Positions 8,547-17,073 of a DNA stretch of 39,716 bases are shown in pieces. Position numbers and translations under genes: made by a program. The notes under the pieces are model-generated. The model did not search any database. It saw only the letters and a program-made list of their open reading frames with translations, and was not told the DNA's origin. Every line of letters starts with the position of its first letter. The first letter of the stretch is position 1. Location: NCBI GenBank assembly GCA_945862505.1, contig CAMAYJ010000015.1, positions 1 to 39,716 of the forward strand, written 5' to 3'. The DNA comes from Bifidobacterium breve. Lineage in GTDB: Bacteria; Actinomycetota; Acidimicrobiia; Acidimicrobiales; Acidimicrobilacustridaceae.

Positions 8547-8857
8547 TGAAAATCCGCAAGGGCGATCGCGTCCAGGTGCTGTCCGGCAAGGACCGCGGCA
8601 AGACCGGTACCGTCACTCGATCCATTCCCGAAAAGGGAAAGGTCATCGTCGACGGTGTCAACATTGCCAAGAAGCATCAGAAGCCTGTCAGCCAGACCAA
8701 CACCGGCGGCATCATCGACAAAGAAATGCCAATTCCGGCATCGAACGTCGCCATCGTGTGCAACTCATGCGGCAAGCCGACTCGTGTCGGTTATCGCTTC
8801 GAGCCCGATGGCACCAAGGTCCGGATTTGCCGCAAGTGTGAAGGAGACCTCGCATGA
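8546..8857 (+). CDS. rplX: 50S ribosomal protein L24
   Basis: L24 initiates large-subunit assembly and carries a KOW motif, here [20 protein letters not shown] at residues 2-21. The 103-residue product continues with [20 protein letters not shown] and a C-terminal pair of CxxC-like sequences (CNSCGK, CRKC), seen in some L24 proteins. ATG 8546, one base into the rplN stop, fits the family; a GTG one codon earlier is possible. Confidence 0.97.
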   Translation: MKIRKGDRVQVLSGKDRGKTGTVTRSIPEKGKVIVDGVNIAKKHQKPVSQTNTGGIIDKEMPIPASNVAIVCNSCGKPTRVGYRFEPDGTKVRICRKCEGDLA

Positions 8858-9426
8858 GCACCGCAATTGCGACCATTCCCCGACTGAAGACCCGCTACAA
8901 CGACGAGATCCGTGGCCAACTTAAGGACACGCTCGAACTCGGCAACATCATGCAGGTCCCGCGGTTCGAGAAAATCGTGATCAACTCTGGCGTCGGCAAG
9001 GCCCTCGTCCAGTCATCGCTGATCGATGGCGCTGTACGCGACCTCGAACTGATTACTGGCCAGAAGGTCATTGTGACCAAGGCCAAGAAGTCCGTCGCTG
9101 CTTTCAAGCTGCGTGAGGGCAATGCCATTGGTGTGAAGGTCACACTTCGTGGCGATCGCATGTGGGAATTCTTCGATCGGCTCATCAGCCTGGCGATTCC
9201 CCGTATCCGCGATTTCCGTGGTTTGTCTCCGAAGTCCTTCGACGGACACGGCAACTACACCTTTGGTCTTCCCGAACAGCTCATGTTTCCGGAAATCGAT
9301 TACGACAAGATCGACGCCCCCCGTGGCTTCGACATCACAATCGTGACCACTGCCAAGACCAATGCCGAGGGCAAAGCCCTGCTCGATGCTTTCGGCTTCC
9401 CGTTCAAGCGTGAGGGGCAGCAGTAA
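8854..9426 (+). CDS. rplE: 50S ribosomal protein L5
   Basis: L5 binds 5S rRNA and touches the P-site tRNA. The 190-residue product shows [20 protein letters not shown], the signature [19 protein letters not shown] and [19 protein letters not shown]. It starts with a four-base overlap (ATGA) with rplX preceded by AAGGAG, and overlaps rpsZ by one base. Confidence 0.98.
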   Translation: MSTAIATIPRLKTRYNDEIRGQLKDTLELGNIMQVPRFEKIVINSGVGKALVQSSLIDGAVRDLELITGQKVIVTKAKKSVAAFKLREGNAIGVKVTLRGDRMWEFFDRLISLAIPRIRDFRGLSPKSFDGHGNYTFGLPEQLMFPEIDYDKIDAPRGFDITIVTTAKTNAEGKALLDAFGFPFKREGQQ

Positions 9427-9611
9427 TGGCCAAAAAGGCGCTCGTTAATAAGCAACGTCGCACCCCGAAGTTCAAGGTGCGGGCATATTCCCGTTGCCAG
9501 AAGTGTGGACGGCCACGTGCCGTGTACCGCAAGTTCCAGCTGTGTCGTATTTGCTTACGCGAACTCGGACACGCTGGCGAAATTCCTGGTCTCAAAAAGG
9601 CCAGCTGGTAG
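9426..9611 (+). CDS. rpsZ: 30S ribosomal protein S14, zinc-binding type Z
   Basis: S14 is a late-assembling protein of the small-subunit head. The 61-residue form with CQKC (C24, C27) and CRIC (C40, C43) is the short zinc-ribbon type. Many actinobacteria keep a second, zinc-free S14 under Zur control elsewhere; none is in this window. The product starts [20 protein letters not shown]. Confidence 0.97.
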   Translation: MAKKALVNKQRRTPKFKVRAYSRCQKCGRPRAVYRKFQLCRICLRELGHAGEIPGLKKASW

Positions 9612-9624
9612 GGGAGGCGACGAC

Positions 9625-10029
9625 ATGACAATGACAGACCCCATCGCCGACATGCTCACCCGCATCCGCAACGCGAACACCGCGATGCACGATGAAGTGC
9701 GCATGCCCTCATCCAAGGTGAAAGAAGCACTCGCCAAACTCCTCCTTTCCGAGGGTTATATCGAGAGCTTCACCATCGCTGACGATCCGAACCGTCCCGG
9801 TTCAGTTCTCACCGTCACCATGAAGTATTCGCCCGAACGCAAGCGCGTCATCTCTGGTGTCAAGCGCGTGTCGAAGCCGGGCCTCCGCGTCTATATCAAG
9901 GCCGACAAGATCCCTCGGGTTCTCGGTGGCCTGGGAGTCGCTGTCCTGTCCACCAGTCAGGGTCTGATGACCGACCGTGAGGCGCGCAAGCGTCGCATGG
10001 GCGGCGAGATCCTGTGTTTCGTTTGGTAA
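9625..10029 (+). CDS. rpsH: 30S ribosomal protein S8
   Basis: S8 binds the central domain of 16S rRNA and in E. coli represses the spc operon by binding its mRNA. The 134-residue product begins [19 protein letters not shown] and ends with the signature [23 protein letters not shown] 9625 follows a strong GGGGAGG (9611-9617). An open extension upstream overlaps rpsZ and was rejected. Confidence 0.98.
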   Translation: MTMTDPIADMLTRIRNANTAMHDEVRMPSSKVKEALAKLLLSEGYIESFTIADDPNRPGSVLTVTMKYSPERKRVISGVKRVSKPGLRVYIKADKIPRVLGGLGVAVLSTSQGLMTDREARKRRMGGEILCFVW

Positions 10030-10038
10030 GGGGCTGAC

Positions 10039-10578
10039 ATGTCACGAGTAGGACGCGCTCCTATCCCGGTGCCTGCTGGCGTTGAGGTTTCAATCGCTGG
10101 TCAGCACGTCACCGTGAAGGGTTCCAAAGGAACACTTGAACGCGACATTCCCGGCGAGATCACCATCCGTCAGGAAGGTGCAGTGCTCATCGTCGAACGT
10201 CCCAATGACGAACGTCAGAACCGTGCGCTGCATGGTCTTGTCCGTTCGCTAGTGAACAACATGGTCGTTGGTGTGAGCGAAGGCTTCATCAAGGAACTTG
10301 AAATCATTGGTGTCGGTTACCGCGCCACAGCCAAGGGCGACACTGCGATCGACCTTGCTCTTGGTTTCAGCCATCCCGTGAGCGTTGTTGCTCCGGCTGG
10401 CATCACTTTTGAGGTTCCTGTCCCAACGCAAATTTTCATCAAGGGAACCGATAAAGAAACTGTTGGCCAGGTGGCCGCAGACATCCGTGCAATCCGCAAG
10501 CCCGAGCCTTACAAGGGCAAGGGCGTCCGGTACAAGGGCGAGTATGTCGTCCGCAAAGCCGGCAAGGCAGGTAAGTAG
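10039..10578 (+). CDS. rplF: 50S ribosomal protein L6
   Basis: L6 has two related domains and lies near the factor-binding site. The 179-residue product starts [17 protein letters not shown] and ends with [22 protein letters not shown], the family signature. AAGGGG (10028-10033) gives good Shine-Dalgarno spacing. Length is standard. Confidence 0.98.
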   Translation: MSRVGRAPIPVPAGVEVSIAGQHVTVKGSKGTLERDIPGEITIRQEGAVLIVERPNDERQNRALHGLVRSLVNNMVVGVSEGFIKELEIIGVGYRATAKGDTAIDLALGFSHPVSVVAPAGITFEVPVPTQIFIKGTDKETVGQVAADIRAIRKPEPYKGKGVRYKGEYVVRKAGKAGK

Positions 10579-10580
10579 GC

Positions 10581-10946
10581 ATGAGCGACAAGGCACAGCA
10601 AAAGCGCGACGCGCGGATCCGCCGTCACCGTCGAGTTCGCAAGCAGGTGCGTGGCACCGCAACGCGTCCCCGCATGGCGGTCTACCGATCCAACCGTCAT
10701 ATCAATGCACAGATCATCGACGACATCAGCGGTCGCACAATTGTTGCTGCATCGTCCGTCGAGACCGGTGTCACCACTGGTGGCACCAGCAACATCGCCG
10801 CCGCAACCGCAGTGGGCAAGCTCCTCGCTGAGCGCGCCAAGGCTGCTGGCATCGACAAGGTCGTCTTCGATCGTGGTGGTTTCCTCTACCACGGTCGTGT
10901 CGCCGCAGTTGCCGATGCCGCCCGAGAAGCTGGACTGGAGTTCTGA
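10581..10946 (+). CDS. rplR: 50S ribosomal protein L18
   Basis: L18 is a 5S rRNA binding protein. The 121 residues contain [40 protein letters not shown] and [21 protein letters not shown], all typical. It starts two bases after rplF and overlaps rpsE by one base. Confidence 0.97.
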   Translation: MSDKAQQKRDARIRRHRRVRKQVRGTATRPRMAVYRSNRHINAQIIDDISGRTIVAASSVETGVTTGGTSNIAAATAVGKLLAERAKAAGIDKVVFDRGGFLYHGRVAAVADAAREAGLEF

Positions 10947-11509
10947 TGGCCCTCAACGCTGACGCTCTCGCACTTCGCGAGTCACGCGTGATCAACATCA
11001 ACCGAGTTGCCAAGGTCGTCAAGGGCGGTCGTCGATTCTCGTTTACCGCTCTCGTGGTGATCGGGGACGGTGCCGGCCACGTCGGTCTCGGTTATGGCAA
11101 GGCCAAAGAAGTTCCGCTGGCCATTCAAAAGGGCACCGAAGAGGCTCGCAAGAACCTGTTCAAGGTGCCGTTGGCCGGATCAACCGTGACTCATCCCATC
11201 GTCGGACGGATGGGTGCCGGACGCGTGCTTATTCAGCCCGCTGCTCCTGGTACCGGTGTGATCGCTGGTGGTGCTGCACGCGCCATTCTTGAAGAAGCTG
11301 GTATCCACGACGTTCTGTGTAAGTCACTTGGTTCCTCGAACCACATCAACGTGGCTCGCGCAACTATCGCTGGCTTGCAGGGACTCAAGGATCCCAACGA
11401 GGTCGCTCGACTTCGTGGCCTTGCTCCTGAAGAGTTTGTTCCCAAGGGCATGCTCGAAGCATTCAAGCTTTCCGAGCGTGGCCCGCACGTCCCCAATGAG
11501 GTCGCGTGA
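10946..11509 (+). CDS. rpsE: 30S ribosomal protein S5
   Basis: S5 contributes to decoding accuracy. The 187-residue product has the double-stranded RNA binding region [19 protein letters not shown], followed by [20 protein letters not shown], and the C-terminal domain with [20 protein letters not shown]. Family length is about 165-200. It overlaps rpmD by one base. Confidence 0.98.
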   Translation: MALNADALALRESRVININRVAKVVKGGRRFSFTALVVIGDGAGHVGLGYGKAKEVPLAIQKGTEEARKNLFKVPLAGSTVTHPIVGRMGAGRVLIQPAAPGTGVIAGGAARAILEEAGIHDVLCKSLGSSNHINVARATIAGLQGLKDPNEVARLRGLAPEEFVPKGMLEAFKLSERGPHVPNEVA

Positions 11510-11709
11510 TGGCAGAACTTAAGGTCACTCAAATCAAGTCGTCGATCGGTACCAAGCCCAAGCACCGCGGAACGCTCCGTGCTCTTGGTCTTCGTGGCAT
11601 TGGTAAGACCAACACCCTTCCCGACCGTCCTGAAATCCGCGGCATGATCGCTCGTGTCCCGCATCTCATTACTGTCGAAGAGGTCGAGCCCAGCTCGACC
11701 AGCAAGTGA
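11509..11709 (+). CDS. rpmD: 50S ribosomal protein L30
   Basis: L30 is a small peripheral large-subunit protein. The 66 residues contain the family pattern LKVTQIKSSIGTKPKHRGTL and GLRGIGKTNTLPDRPEIRGM. ATG 11509 is preferred to the GTG one codon upstream because it overlaps the rpsE stop by one base, as most genes here do. Confidence 0.96.
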   Translation: MAELKVTQIKSSIGTKPKHRGTLRALGLRGIGKTNTLPDRPEIRGMIARVPHLITVEEVEPSSTSK

Positions 11710-11716
11710 GGACATC

Positions 11717-12205
11717 GTGAAGATTCATGATCTCAAGCCCGCTGAGGGCTCCAACCGTCGTCGCAAGCGCGTCGGCCGCGGTATTGGTGGCAAGGGCGGC
11801 AAGACCGCAGGCCGCGGTACCAAGGGCCAGAGCGCGCGCACGAGTATTCCCGCTCGTTTCGAGGGTGGTCAGAACCCGCTGCACATGCGTGTCCCGAAGC
11901 TTCGCGGTTTCAACAACCCCTTCCGCGTTGAATACCAAGCGATCAACCTCGACACCATCCACGAGTCAGGTCTCGACATTGTCGATCCGGTCTCGCTGCT
12001 GGGTAAGAGTCTCGTTGGTAAGGGCTCGCTCGTGAAGGTGCTTGGTCGTGGAGAACTTTCACGTCCCGTCACCGTGCGTGCGCATGCAGTCTCAAAGTCG
12101 GCCGAAGCGGCAATCACCGCAGCTGGCGGCACCGTTGAAATCATTCCTTTGCCATGGGGCGATCGTCGTCCTCCCGCAAAGGGAAATCAGTTCACAAACC
12201 GCTGA
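11717..12205 (+). CDS. rplO: 50S ribosomal protein L15
   Basis: L15 is a late assembly protein that binds 5S and 23S rRNA. The 162-residue product begins MKIHDLKPAEGSNRRRKRVG and has the glycine- and arginine-rich stretch GRGIGGKGGKTAGRGTKGQS. GTG 11717 is the family start; GTGAGGAC just upstream supplies the ribosome site. An open frame upstream runs inside rpmD and was rejected. secY follows after about 50 bases. Confidence 0.97.
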   Translation: MKIHDLKPAEGSNRRRKRVGRGIGGKGGKTAGRGTKGQSARTSIPARFEGGQNPLHMRVPKLRGFNNPFRVEYQAINLDTIHESGLDIVDPVSLLGKSLVGKGSLVKVLGRGELSRPVTVRAHAVSKSAEAAITAAGGTVEIIPLPWGDRRPPAKGNQFTNR

Positions 12206-12255
12206 CGATCGTTGAAGAGCTGCTGGCCTGATTGCCGGCGGTAGGAGTGACCCCG

Positions 12256-13569
12256 GTGCTCACCAACCTGAAGAACATCTTCAAGGTCCAGGACCTTCGT
12301 AACAAGGTTCTGTTCACGTTCCTCATGATCGCCCTGTATCGACTGGGCGCTCATCTTCCCGTTCCCGGAATCGACACCGCTGCGCTTAAGGAGTTGAAGT
12401 CGCAAGCCGACTCAGGCAGCGTGCTCGCGTTCTTGAAGTTGTTCTCCGGCGGTGGACTCACAAACTTCGCGATTTTTGCGCTCGGCATCATGCCGTACAT
12501 CACTGCTTCGATCATCATGCAGATTCTCGGTGTTGTTATTCCGAAACTTGAGGAATGGCAGAACCAGGGTGCAGTCGGTCAGCGCAAAATTACTCAGTGG
12601 ACCCGCTATGTAACGATGGGGATTGCGATTCTGCAGGCGACCGGTCTGGCCTATCTGTTCCATAACGGTGGTGGTGGACTTACTCAAGGCAACACTTCCG
12701 GTCTTGACCTCATCCCCGATTTCACTGTCGGGCGCGTCCTTCTCATTGTGTTAACGCTCACCACCGGCACCGCACTCCTCATGTGGATCGGCGAACTCAT
12801 GACGCAACGAGGAATCGGTAACGGTATGTCGTTGCTCATTTTTGCGTCGGTTGTTTCTCTGCTGCCTAGTCAGATGGCCACTATCAAAGCCAATGGCGGC
12901 TGGGTTGCTGTTGGCATGGTGCTTCTTGGATACGGATTGATCACGGTGGCAATCGTCTATGTCGAACAGGGTCAGCGCCGCATCCCTGTGCAGTTCGCGA
13001 AACGCGTCGTTGGTCGTCGCCAGTACGGCGGCCAGAGCACCTATATCCCGCTCAAGGTCAACCAGTCGGGTGTTATCCCGATCATCTTCGCCAGTTCGGT
13101 CTTGTATCTCCCGCAGTTGCTGAGCTTTGTGCTTCCGACCGACGGATGGGGCAAAACCGTGCAGGACTGGGTGAACTCAAACCTGGTGAACCCGAGTGCT
13201 CCGATCCATTTGATCATCTTCGGTCTTTTGATCATTGGTTTCGCCTACTTCTATACAGCCATCACCTTCGATCCGGTGAAGCAGGCCGATCAACTTCGTA
13301 AGCAGGGTGGGTTCATCCCCGGCATTCGTCCCGGTCCCCAAACCGAGCGTTATCTGGCCAAGGTGCTTTCTCGCATCACACTTCCAGGAGCGCTCTTTAT
13401 CGCAGCCATCGCTCTTATTCCTTCCTTCATCCTGACCTCGTATCTCCCCGGTACCCAGGTGTCGTTCACTGGTATCTCGATCCTTATCGCCGTGGGTGTT
13501 GCCCTTGAGACGATGAAGCAGATCGACAGCCAGCTGATGATGCGCAATTACGAAGGATTCCTGAAGTAA
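12256..13569 (+). CDS. secY: Protein translocase subunit SecY
   Basis: SecY is the channel of the Sec translocon in the cytoplasmic membrane, working with SecE and SecG. The 437-residue product has ten hydrophobic segments. It contains PVPGIDT, the plug-region FALGIMPYITASIIMQIL, MTQRGIGNGMSLLIFA and the C-terminal GVALETMKQIDSQLMMRNYEG. GTG 12256 is chosen because the family starts with LTNLKNIFKVQDLRNKVLFT and GGAG lies eight bases upstream; longer starts (TTG 12232, GTG 12247) add residues without similarity. The stop overlaps adk by one base, the usual spc order. Confidence 0.97.
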   Translation: MLTNLKNIFKVQDLRNKVLFTFLMIALYRLGAHLPVPGIDTAALKELKSQADSGSVLAFLKLFSGGGLTNFAIFALGIMPYITASIIMQILGVVIPKLEEWQNQGAVGQRKITQWTRYVTMGIAILQATGLAYLFHNGGGGLTQGNTSGLDLIPDFTVGRVLLIVLTLTTGTALLMWIGELMTQRGIGNGMSLLIFASVVSLLPSQMATIKANGGWVAVGMVLLGYGLITVAIVYVEQGQRRIPVQFAKRVVGRRQYGGQSTYIPLKVNQSGVIPIIFASSVLYLPQLLSFVLPTDGWGKTVQDWVNSNLVNPSAPIHLIIFGLLIIGFAYFYTAITFDPVKQADQLRKQGGFIPGIRPGPQTERYLAKVLSRITLPGALFIAAIALIPSFILTSYLPGTQVSFTGISILIAVGVALETMKQIDSQLMMRNYEGFLK

Positions 13570-14216
13570 TGACTGCTCGTCTGCTTATCTTCGGACGGCA
13601 GGGGGCGGGCAAGGGCACACAGTCCGAGCGGCTTTCGGCGCATTACAACGCCCCACATATCTCTACCGGAGACATGCTGCGTGCCGCTGTTGCTGCCGGC
13701 ACTCCGCTTGGCATCGAGGCCAAGACAGTGATGGATGTCGGCGGTCTTGTATCTGACGAGATCATTCTCGGCGTCGTTGAAGAACGACTCGCCGAAGCCG
13801 ATGTGCAGGCAAACGGTTTTCTTCTCGATGGTTTTCCGCGCACTGTTGTGCAAGCAGAAGGTATGTCCAAGTTCGCGGCCATCGATGTTGCAATCGATCT
13901 TGTTGTCGCTGAAAAGGTCGTGCTCGAGCGCATCTCCTCCCGCCGAGTGTGTTCGAAGTGCGGAGCCATCTACTCTGTCGCTGCACCGCCCTCCACGCAG
14001 TGGGTGTGTGACAAGTGTGGCGGCGATGTCGAACAGCGCGCTGATGACACGTCCGAATCAATCGCTAAGCGACTTGCGGCATACAACACAGAAACCCAAC
14101 CAACGATTGACTTTTATGAAGCATCAGGTCTGTTGGTGAAGGTCGACGGAATCGGCTCGCCCGACGAGGTCTTCGCTCGTCTTCTGAGCGCGATCGATGC
14201 TCAACTTTCAAAGTAG
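13569..14216 (+). CDS. adk: Adenylate kinase, zinc-LID type
   Basis: It catalyses AMP + ATP to 2 ADP in the cytosol. The P-loop GRQGAGKGTQ is at residues 9-18, with Arg-Gln in place of the more common Pro-Pro. The AMP-binding part is ISTGDMLRAA (31-40) and DGFPRT (87-92). The long LID domain carries four cysteines, C128, C131, C147 and C150, a zinc site. The product has 215 residues, standard for long-form bacterial enzymes. Its place between secY and map is the widespread bacterial arrangement. Confidence 0.97.
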   Translation: MTARLLIFGRQGAGKGTQSERLSAHYNAPHISTGDMLRAAVAAGTPLGIEAKTVMDVGGLVSDEIILGVVEERLAEADVQANGFLLDGFPRTVVQAEGMSKFAAIDVAIDLVVAEKVVLERISSRRVCSKCGAIYSVAAPPSTQWVCDKCGGDVEQRADDTSESIAKRLAAYNTETQPTIDFYEASGLLVKVDGIGSPDEVFARLLSAIDAQLSK

Positions 14217-14236
14217 AAGCGCCAAAGTCAACGATC

Positions 14237-14980
14237 ATGAAAGCGCGATCGAAAGATGAACTGCGCCACATGCGAGCCGCTGGTCGCGTTGTTGCAGAGA
14301 TGCACGAAAAAATTCGCGCCGCGATACGTCCTGGCGTGACGACTTCCGATCTCGATGTAATTGGCCGCAAAGTGATCGACAGCAGGGGAGCGACCTCCAA
14401 CTTTCTCGGTTACCACGGCTTTCCAGCGGTAATCTGTGCGTCACCGAACGATGTGATCGTCCACGGCATCCCCGGCGCTGTCGTACTCAACGAAGGCGAC
14501 ATCATTTCGGTCGACTGCGGCGCGGTCGTCGAGGGTTGGCATGGCGACGCGGCGTTTACCGCTGGAGTGGGCGAGATTTCCGTGGAGGCCTCGAAACTGA
14601 TTTCGGTGACCGAGGCTTCACTCGCTGCAGGTATTGCGGCGATGGTCGATGGCAACACCCTCGGTGATATTGGCGCGGCTGTGCAGGCCGTGGTCGAGGC
14701 GGCGGGCTACTCCGTGGTTCGTGACTATGTTGGCCACGGAATCGGCCGTCGGATGCACGAGGCCCCGGAGGTTCCCAACTACGGAGTGGCGGGCAAGGGC
14801 GGAAAGCTCAAGGCGGGCATGACTTTGGCGGTCGAACCTATGGTGACCATCGGCGACTGCGAAACGTTCCTGACCGAGGACGGTTGGACGGTTCTTTCCG
14901 CTGACGGATCTTGGGCCGCCCACGCCGAACACACGATCGCAATTGGCCCCAATGGGCCGGAAATTCTGACCCAGATCTAA
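14237..14980 (+). CDS. map: Methionine aminopeptidase, type I
   Basis: It removes the N-terminal methionine of nascent proteins with a two-metal centre. All five ligands are visible: D93 (VDCGA), D104 (GDAAFT), H167 (GHGIGRRMHE), E200 (AVEPMV) and E231 (AEHT). H76 in VIVHGIPG is the substrate-contact histidine. The 247-residue product lacks the N-terminal zinc-finger extension. It starts 20 bases after adk with no clear Shine-Dalgarno sequence. It is the last gene before the infA promoter region. Confidence 0.97.
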   Translation: MKARSKDELRHMRAAGRVVAEMHEKIRAAIRPGVTTSDLDVIGRKVIDSRGATSNFLGYHGFPAVICASPNDVIVHGIPGAVVLNEGDIISVDCGAVVEGWHGDAAFTAGVGEISVEASKLISVTEASLAAGIAAMVDGNTLGDIGAAVQAVVEAAGYSVVRDYVGHGIGRRMHEAPEVPNYGVAGKGGKLKAGMTLAVEPMVTIGDCETFLTEDGWTVLSADGSWAAHAEHTIAIGPNGPEILTQI

Positions 14981-15007
14981 CGGCGTCGGGCCCTGGAAGT
15001 CCAGCAT

Positions 15008-15036
15008 TTGGAGCCAGCGGGCCTGACCGGTAGGGT
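15008..15036 (+). promoter_or_regulatory. Candidate promoter for infA and the alpha operon
   Basis: TTGGAG (15008-15013) and TAGGGT (15031-15036) are separated by 17 bases, closely matching the layout ahead of rplC and rplM. The predicted start is near 15043, giving a leader of about 75 bases before infA. Confidence 0.4.
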
Positions 15037-15119
15037 CTTCAGTCCGCCCTCGTCCGGGAACCCGCCTTTGCGCGGTCCTGAGCAGGGGTTTTCAGATCCA
15101 TCACACAGGAGTCAGTGTC

Positions 15120-15344
15120 CTGGCTAAGCCCAAAGAAGACGCGATCGTTCTGGAAGGAACGGTCACCGAGCCGCTGCCGAACGCCATGTTCCGCGTCGAA
15201 CTCGAAAACGGCCACAAAGTGTTGGCCCATATCTCTGGGAAAATGCGGATGCATTACATCCGAATTCTGCCCGGCGATCGCGTCCAAGTTGAGCTGACGC
15301 CGTACGACCTGACTCGTGGTCGGATCACCTACCGGTACAAGTAA
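15120..15344 (+). CDS. infA: Translation initiation factor IF-1, apparent CTG start
   Basis: IF-1 binds the ribosomal A site during initiation. The frame encodes the whole OB-fold protein with no gaps: [40 protein letters not shown] and [20 protein letters not shown]. The family starts Met-Ala-Lys, and the codon before GCT AAG is CTG at 15120. The only nearby GTG (15115) is out of frame, and the in-frame codons back to about 15066 contain no ATG, GTG or TTG. An AGGAG (15107-15111) sits eight bases before the CTG. Product length is 74 residues, as usual. A single-base sequencing error (A or G to C) is the alternative explanation. Confidence 0.93.
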   Translation: MAKPKEDAIVLEGTVTEPLPNAMFRVELENGHKVLAHISGKMRMHYIRILPGDRVQVELTPYDLTRGRITYRYK

Positions 15345-15389
15345 CACAAACAGAAACATCAGTAACAAAAACTGAACACAAGCGAGTGT

Positions 15390-15469
15390 CTGATCACAAG
15401 GATCAGGCCCATCGGAGGGGTTTGGCTTCGGCCGACAACTTCGCTCCGATGTTCCCGGCAGAGTCCGGG
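15390..15469 (+). promoter_or_regulatory. Structured leader between infA and rpmJ
   Basis: Hairpin A: CTGATC (15390-15395) with GATCAG (15401-15406). Element B: ATCGGAG (15411-15417) with CTCCGAT (15444-15450), enclosing a small UUCG hairpin GGC-TTCG-GCC (15424-15433). Hairpin C: CCCGG (15454-15458) with CCGGG (15465-15469). They fill nearly all of the 142-base gap, ending 17 bases before the rpmJ GTG. The S4-controlled alpha-operon leader of other bacteria occupies the same place; equivalence is inference. Confidence 0.45.
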
Positions 15470-15486
15470 CGAAAGGAACAAACGCA

Positions 15487-15600
15487 GTGAAAGTACGCCC
15501 AAGCGTCAAGAAGATCTGTGAGAAGTGCAAAGTGATCCGCCGCCATGGTCGCGTGCAGGTCATTTGTGAGAACCCCCGTCACAAGCAACGGCAGGGCTGA
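15487..15600 (+). CDS. rpmJ: 50S ribosomal protein L36, zinc-binding form
   Basis: The smallest large-subunit protein, 37 residues, starting [20 protein letters not shown] from GTG 15487. The zinc ligands are C11, C14, C27 and H32, so this is the zinc-ribbon form. A GAAAGGAAC sequence upstream gives the ribosome site. It is followed three bases later by rpsM, the standard order. Confidence 0.96.
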   Translation: MKVRPSVKKICEKCKVIRRHGRVQVICENPRHKQRQG

Positions 15601-15603
15601 TCC

Positions 15604-15981
15604 ATGGCACGTATCTCCGGTGTTGATATCCCGCGTGAAAAGCGCCTGGAAATCAGCCTTACCTACATCTACGGAATCGGTAACACGATCGCTAAGCAGA
15701 TCTGTGAAGCCACCGAGATCAACCCAAGTACTCGAGTTCGCGACCTCACCGATGAAGAGGTCAACAAGATTCGTGGCTACATCGATGCAAGCCTGAAGGT
15801 TGAAGGCGATCTGCGTCGCGATGTCGATCAAGACATCCGCCGCAAGATGGAAATCGGTTGTTACCAGGGTCTGCGTCACCGCCGCGGTCTTCCCGTTCGC
15901 GGTCAGCGCACTCACACCAACGCACGTACTCGCAAGGGTCCCAAGAAGACCGTTGCCGGCAAGAAGAAGGTGGCGCGCTGA
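15604..15981 (+). CDS. rpsM: 30S ribosomal protein S13
   Basis: S13 is in the small-subunit head and contacts the P-site tRNA and the large subunit. The 125-residue product starts [20 protein letters not shown] and has [13 protein letters not shown], and near the end [20 protein letters not shown], the signature, with a Lys-rich tail. One-base overlap with rpsK. Confidence 0.98.
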   Translation: MARISGVDIPREKRLEISLTYIYGIGNTIAKQICEATEINPSTRVRDLTDEEVNKIRGYIDASLKVEGDLRRDVDQDIRRKMEIGCYQGLRHRRGLPVRGQRTHTNARTRKGPKKTVAGKKKVAR

Positions 15982-16379
15982 TGGCAAAGCCAGCAAGTGG
16001 TGGCCGTCGGCCCCGCAAGAAAGAACGCAAGCACGTCACTCATGGCGTGGCTCACATCAAGAGCTCGTTCAACAACACCATCGTCAGCATCTCCGATCAG
16101 GACGGCAACATTCTTTCGTGGGCATCGGCCGGCAATGTCGGTTTCAAGGGCTCACGTAAGTCGACACCGTTCGCCGCGCAGATGGCTGCTGAGCAGTGTG
16201 CAAAGCGAGCGATGGAGCACGGAGTCCGCAAGGTCGATGTGCTTGTTAAAGGTCCAGGCTCGGGTCGTGAAACCGCGATCCGCAGCATTCAGAGCGCCGG
16301 CATCGAAGTAACGGGAATCAAGGACGTCACTCCTGTCCCGCATAACGGTTGTCGTCAGCCCAAGCGTCGGAGGGTCTGA
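15981..16379 (+). CDS. rpsK: 30S ribosomal protein S11
   Basis: S11 forms part of the platform and the mRNA exit region. The 132-residue product contains [20 protein letters not shown] and the C-terminal signature [20 protein letters not shown] in slightly altered form ([18 protein letters not shown]). ATG 15981 overlaps the rpsM stop; the longer open frame lies inside rpsM and was rejected. Confidence 0.98.
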   Translation: MAKPASGGRRPRKKERKHVTHGVAHIKSSFNNTIVSISDQDGNILSWASAGNVGFKGSRKSTPFAAQMAAEQCAKRAMEHGVRKVDVLVKGPGSGRETAIRSIQSAGIEVTGIKDVTPVPHNGCRQPKRRRV

Positions 16380-16381
16380 AC

Positions 16382-16999
16382 ATGGCTCGCTATACCGGCC
16401 CTAAGGCACGCGTCTCGCGTCGTCTTGGCACCAACATCTTTGGAACGAAGGGCGAAACCGTCGCCCTTGAGAAGCGCCCCTACCCGCCGGGTGAGCACGG
16501 ACGTACGCGTCGTCGTGGCAACCCCAGCGAGTACCTGCTCCAAATGCAGGAGAAGCAGAAGGCGCGCTTCACCTACGGGCTTTCCGAGAGGCAGTTCCGC
16601 AACCTCTACGAGGAAGCGAATCGCCGCGAGGGCGTGACCGGCGAGAACATGCTCCGGTTCCTTGAACTGCGTCTCGACAATGTTGTCTACCGCTCAGGTT
16701 GGGCAGCGACTCGTCCGCAGGCTCGTCAGTTTGTCGGTCACGGACACATCAATGTCAACGGCAAGCGCGTCGACATCCCGAGCTATCGGGTTCGCAAGGG
16801 CGACATCATCACCCTTCGCGACAAGACACGTGAGCTGGTCGTTATCCAGTGGAATCGCGAAGTTCTCGATCGCACGCCTCCGGCGTGGCTCGAGTCTGGA
16901 GACGGTGGCTTTAGCACCACTGTTCTTGCGGTTCCCCTCCGCGATCAGATCGACGTGCCGGTGCGCGAGCAGCTCATCGTCGAGCTCTATTCCAAGTAA
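16382..16999 (+). CDS. rpsD: 30S ribosomal protein S4, zinc-free form
   Basis: S4 nucleates 16S rRNA assembly, and in other bacteria it represses the alpha operon by binding leader mRNA. The 205-residue product starts MARYTGPKARVSRRLGTNIF and has no cysteines, so it is the zinc-independent form. It has the S4 RNA-binding domain RPQARQFVGHGHINVNGKRV. It starts two bases after rpsK and ends before the rpoA leader. Confidence 0.98.
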   Translation: MARYTGPKARVSRRLGTNIFGTKGETVALEKRPYPPGEHGRTRRRGNPSEYLLQMQEKQKARFTYGLSERQFRNLYEEANRREGVTGENMLRFLELRLDNVVYRSGWAATRPQARQFVGHGHINVNGKRVDIPSYRVRKGDIITLRDKTRELVVIQWNREVLDRTPPAWLESGDGGFSTTVLAVPLRDQIDVPVREQLIVELYSK

Positions 17000-17001
17000 G
17001 A

Positions 17002-17023
17002 GTCCCGGGGCGGGACCATCCCG
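17002..17023 (+). promoter_or_regulatory. Two mutually exclusive small hairpins before rpoA
   Basis: GTCCCG (17002-17007) can pair with CGGGAC (17011-17016), or CGGGA (17011-17015) can pair with TCCCG (17019-17023). Both cannot form at once. There is no T-run. It lies directly after the rpsD stop (16999) and 50 bases before rpoA. A regulatory switch is possible but unproven. Confidence 0.25.
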
Positions 17024-17073
17024 ACCCTGTGCAAGTTCACGAAATCGAACGTACGGATCCGAGGTAGGAACAC

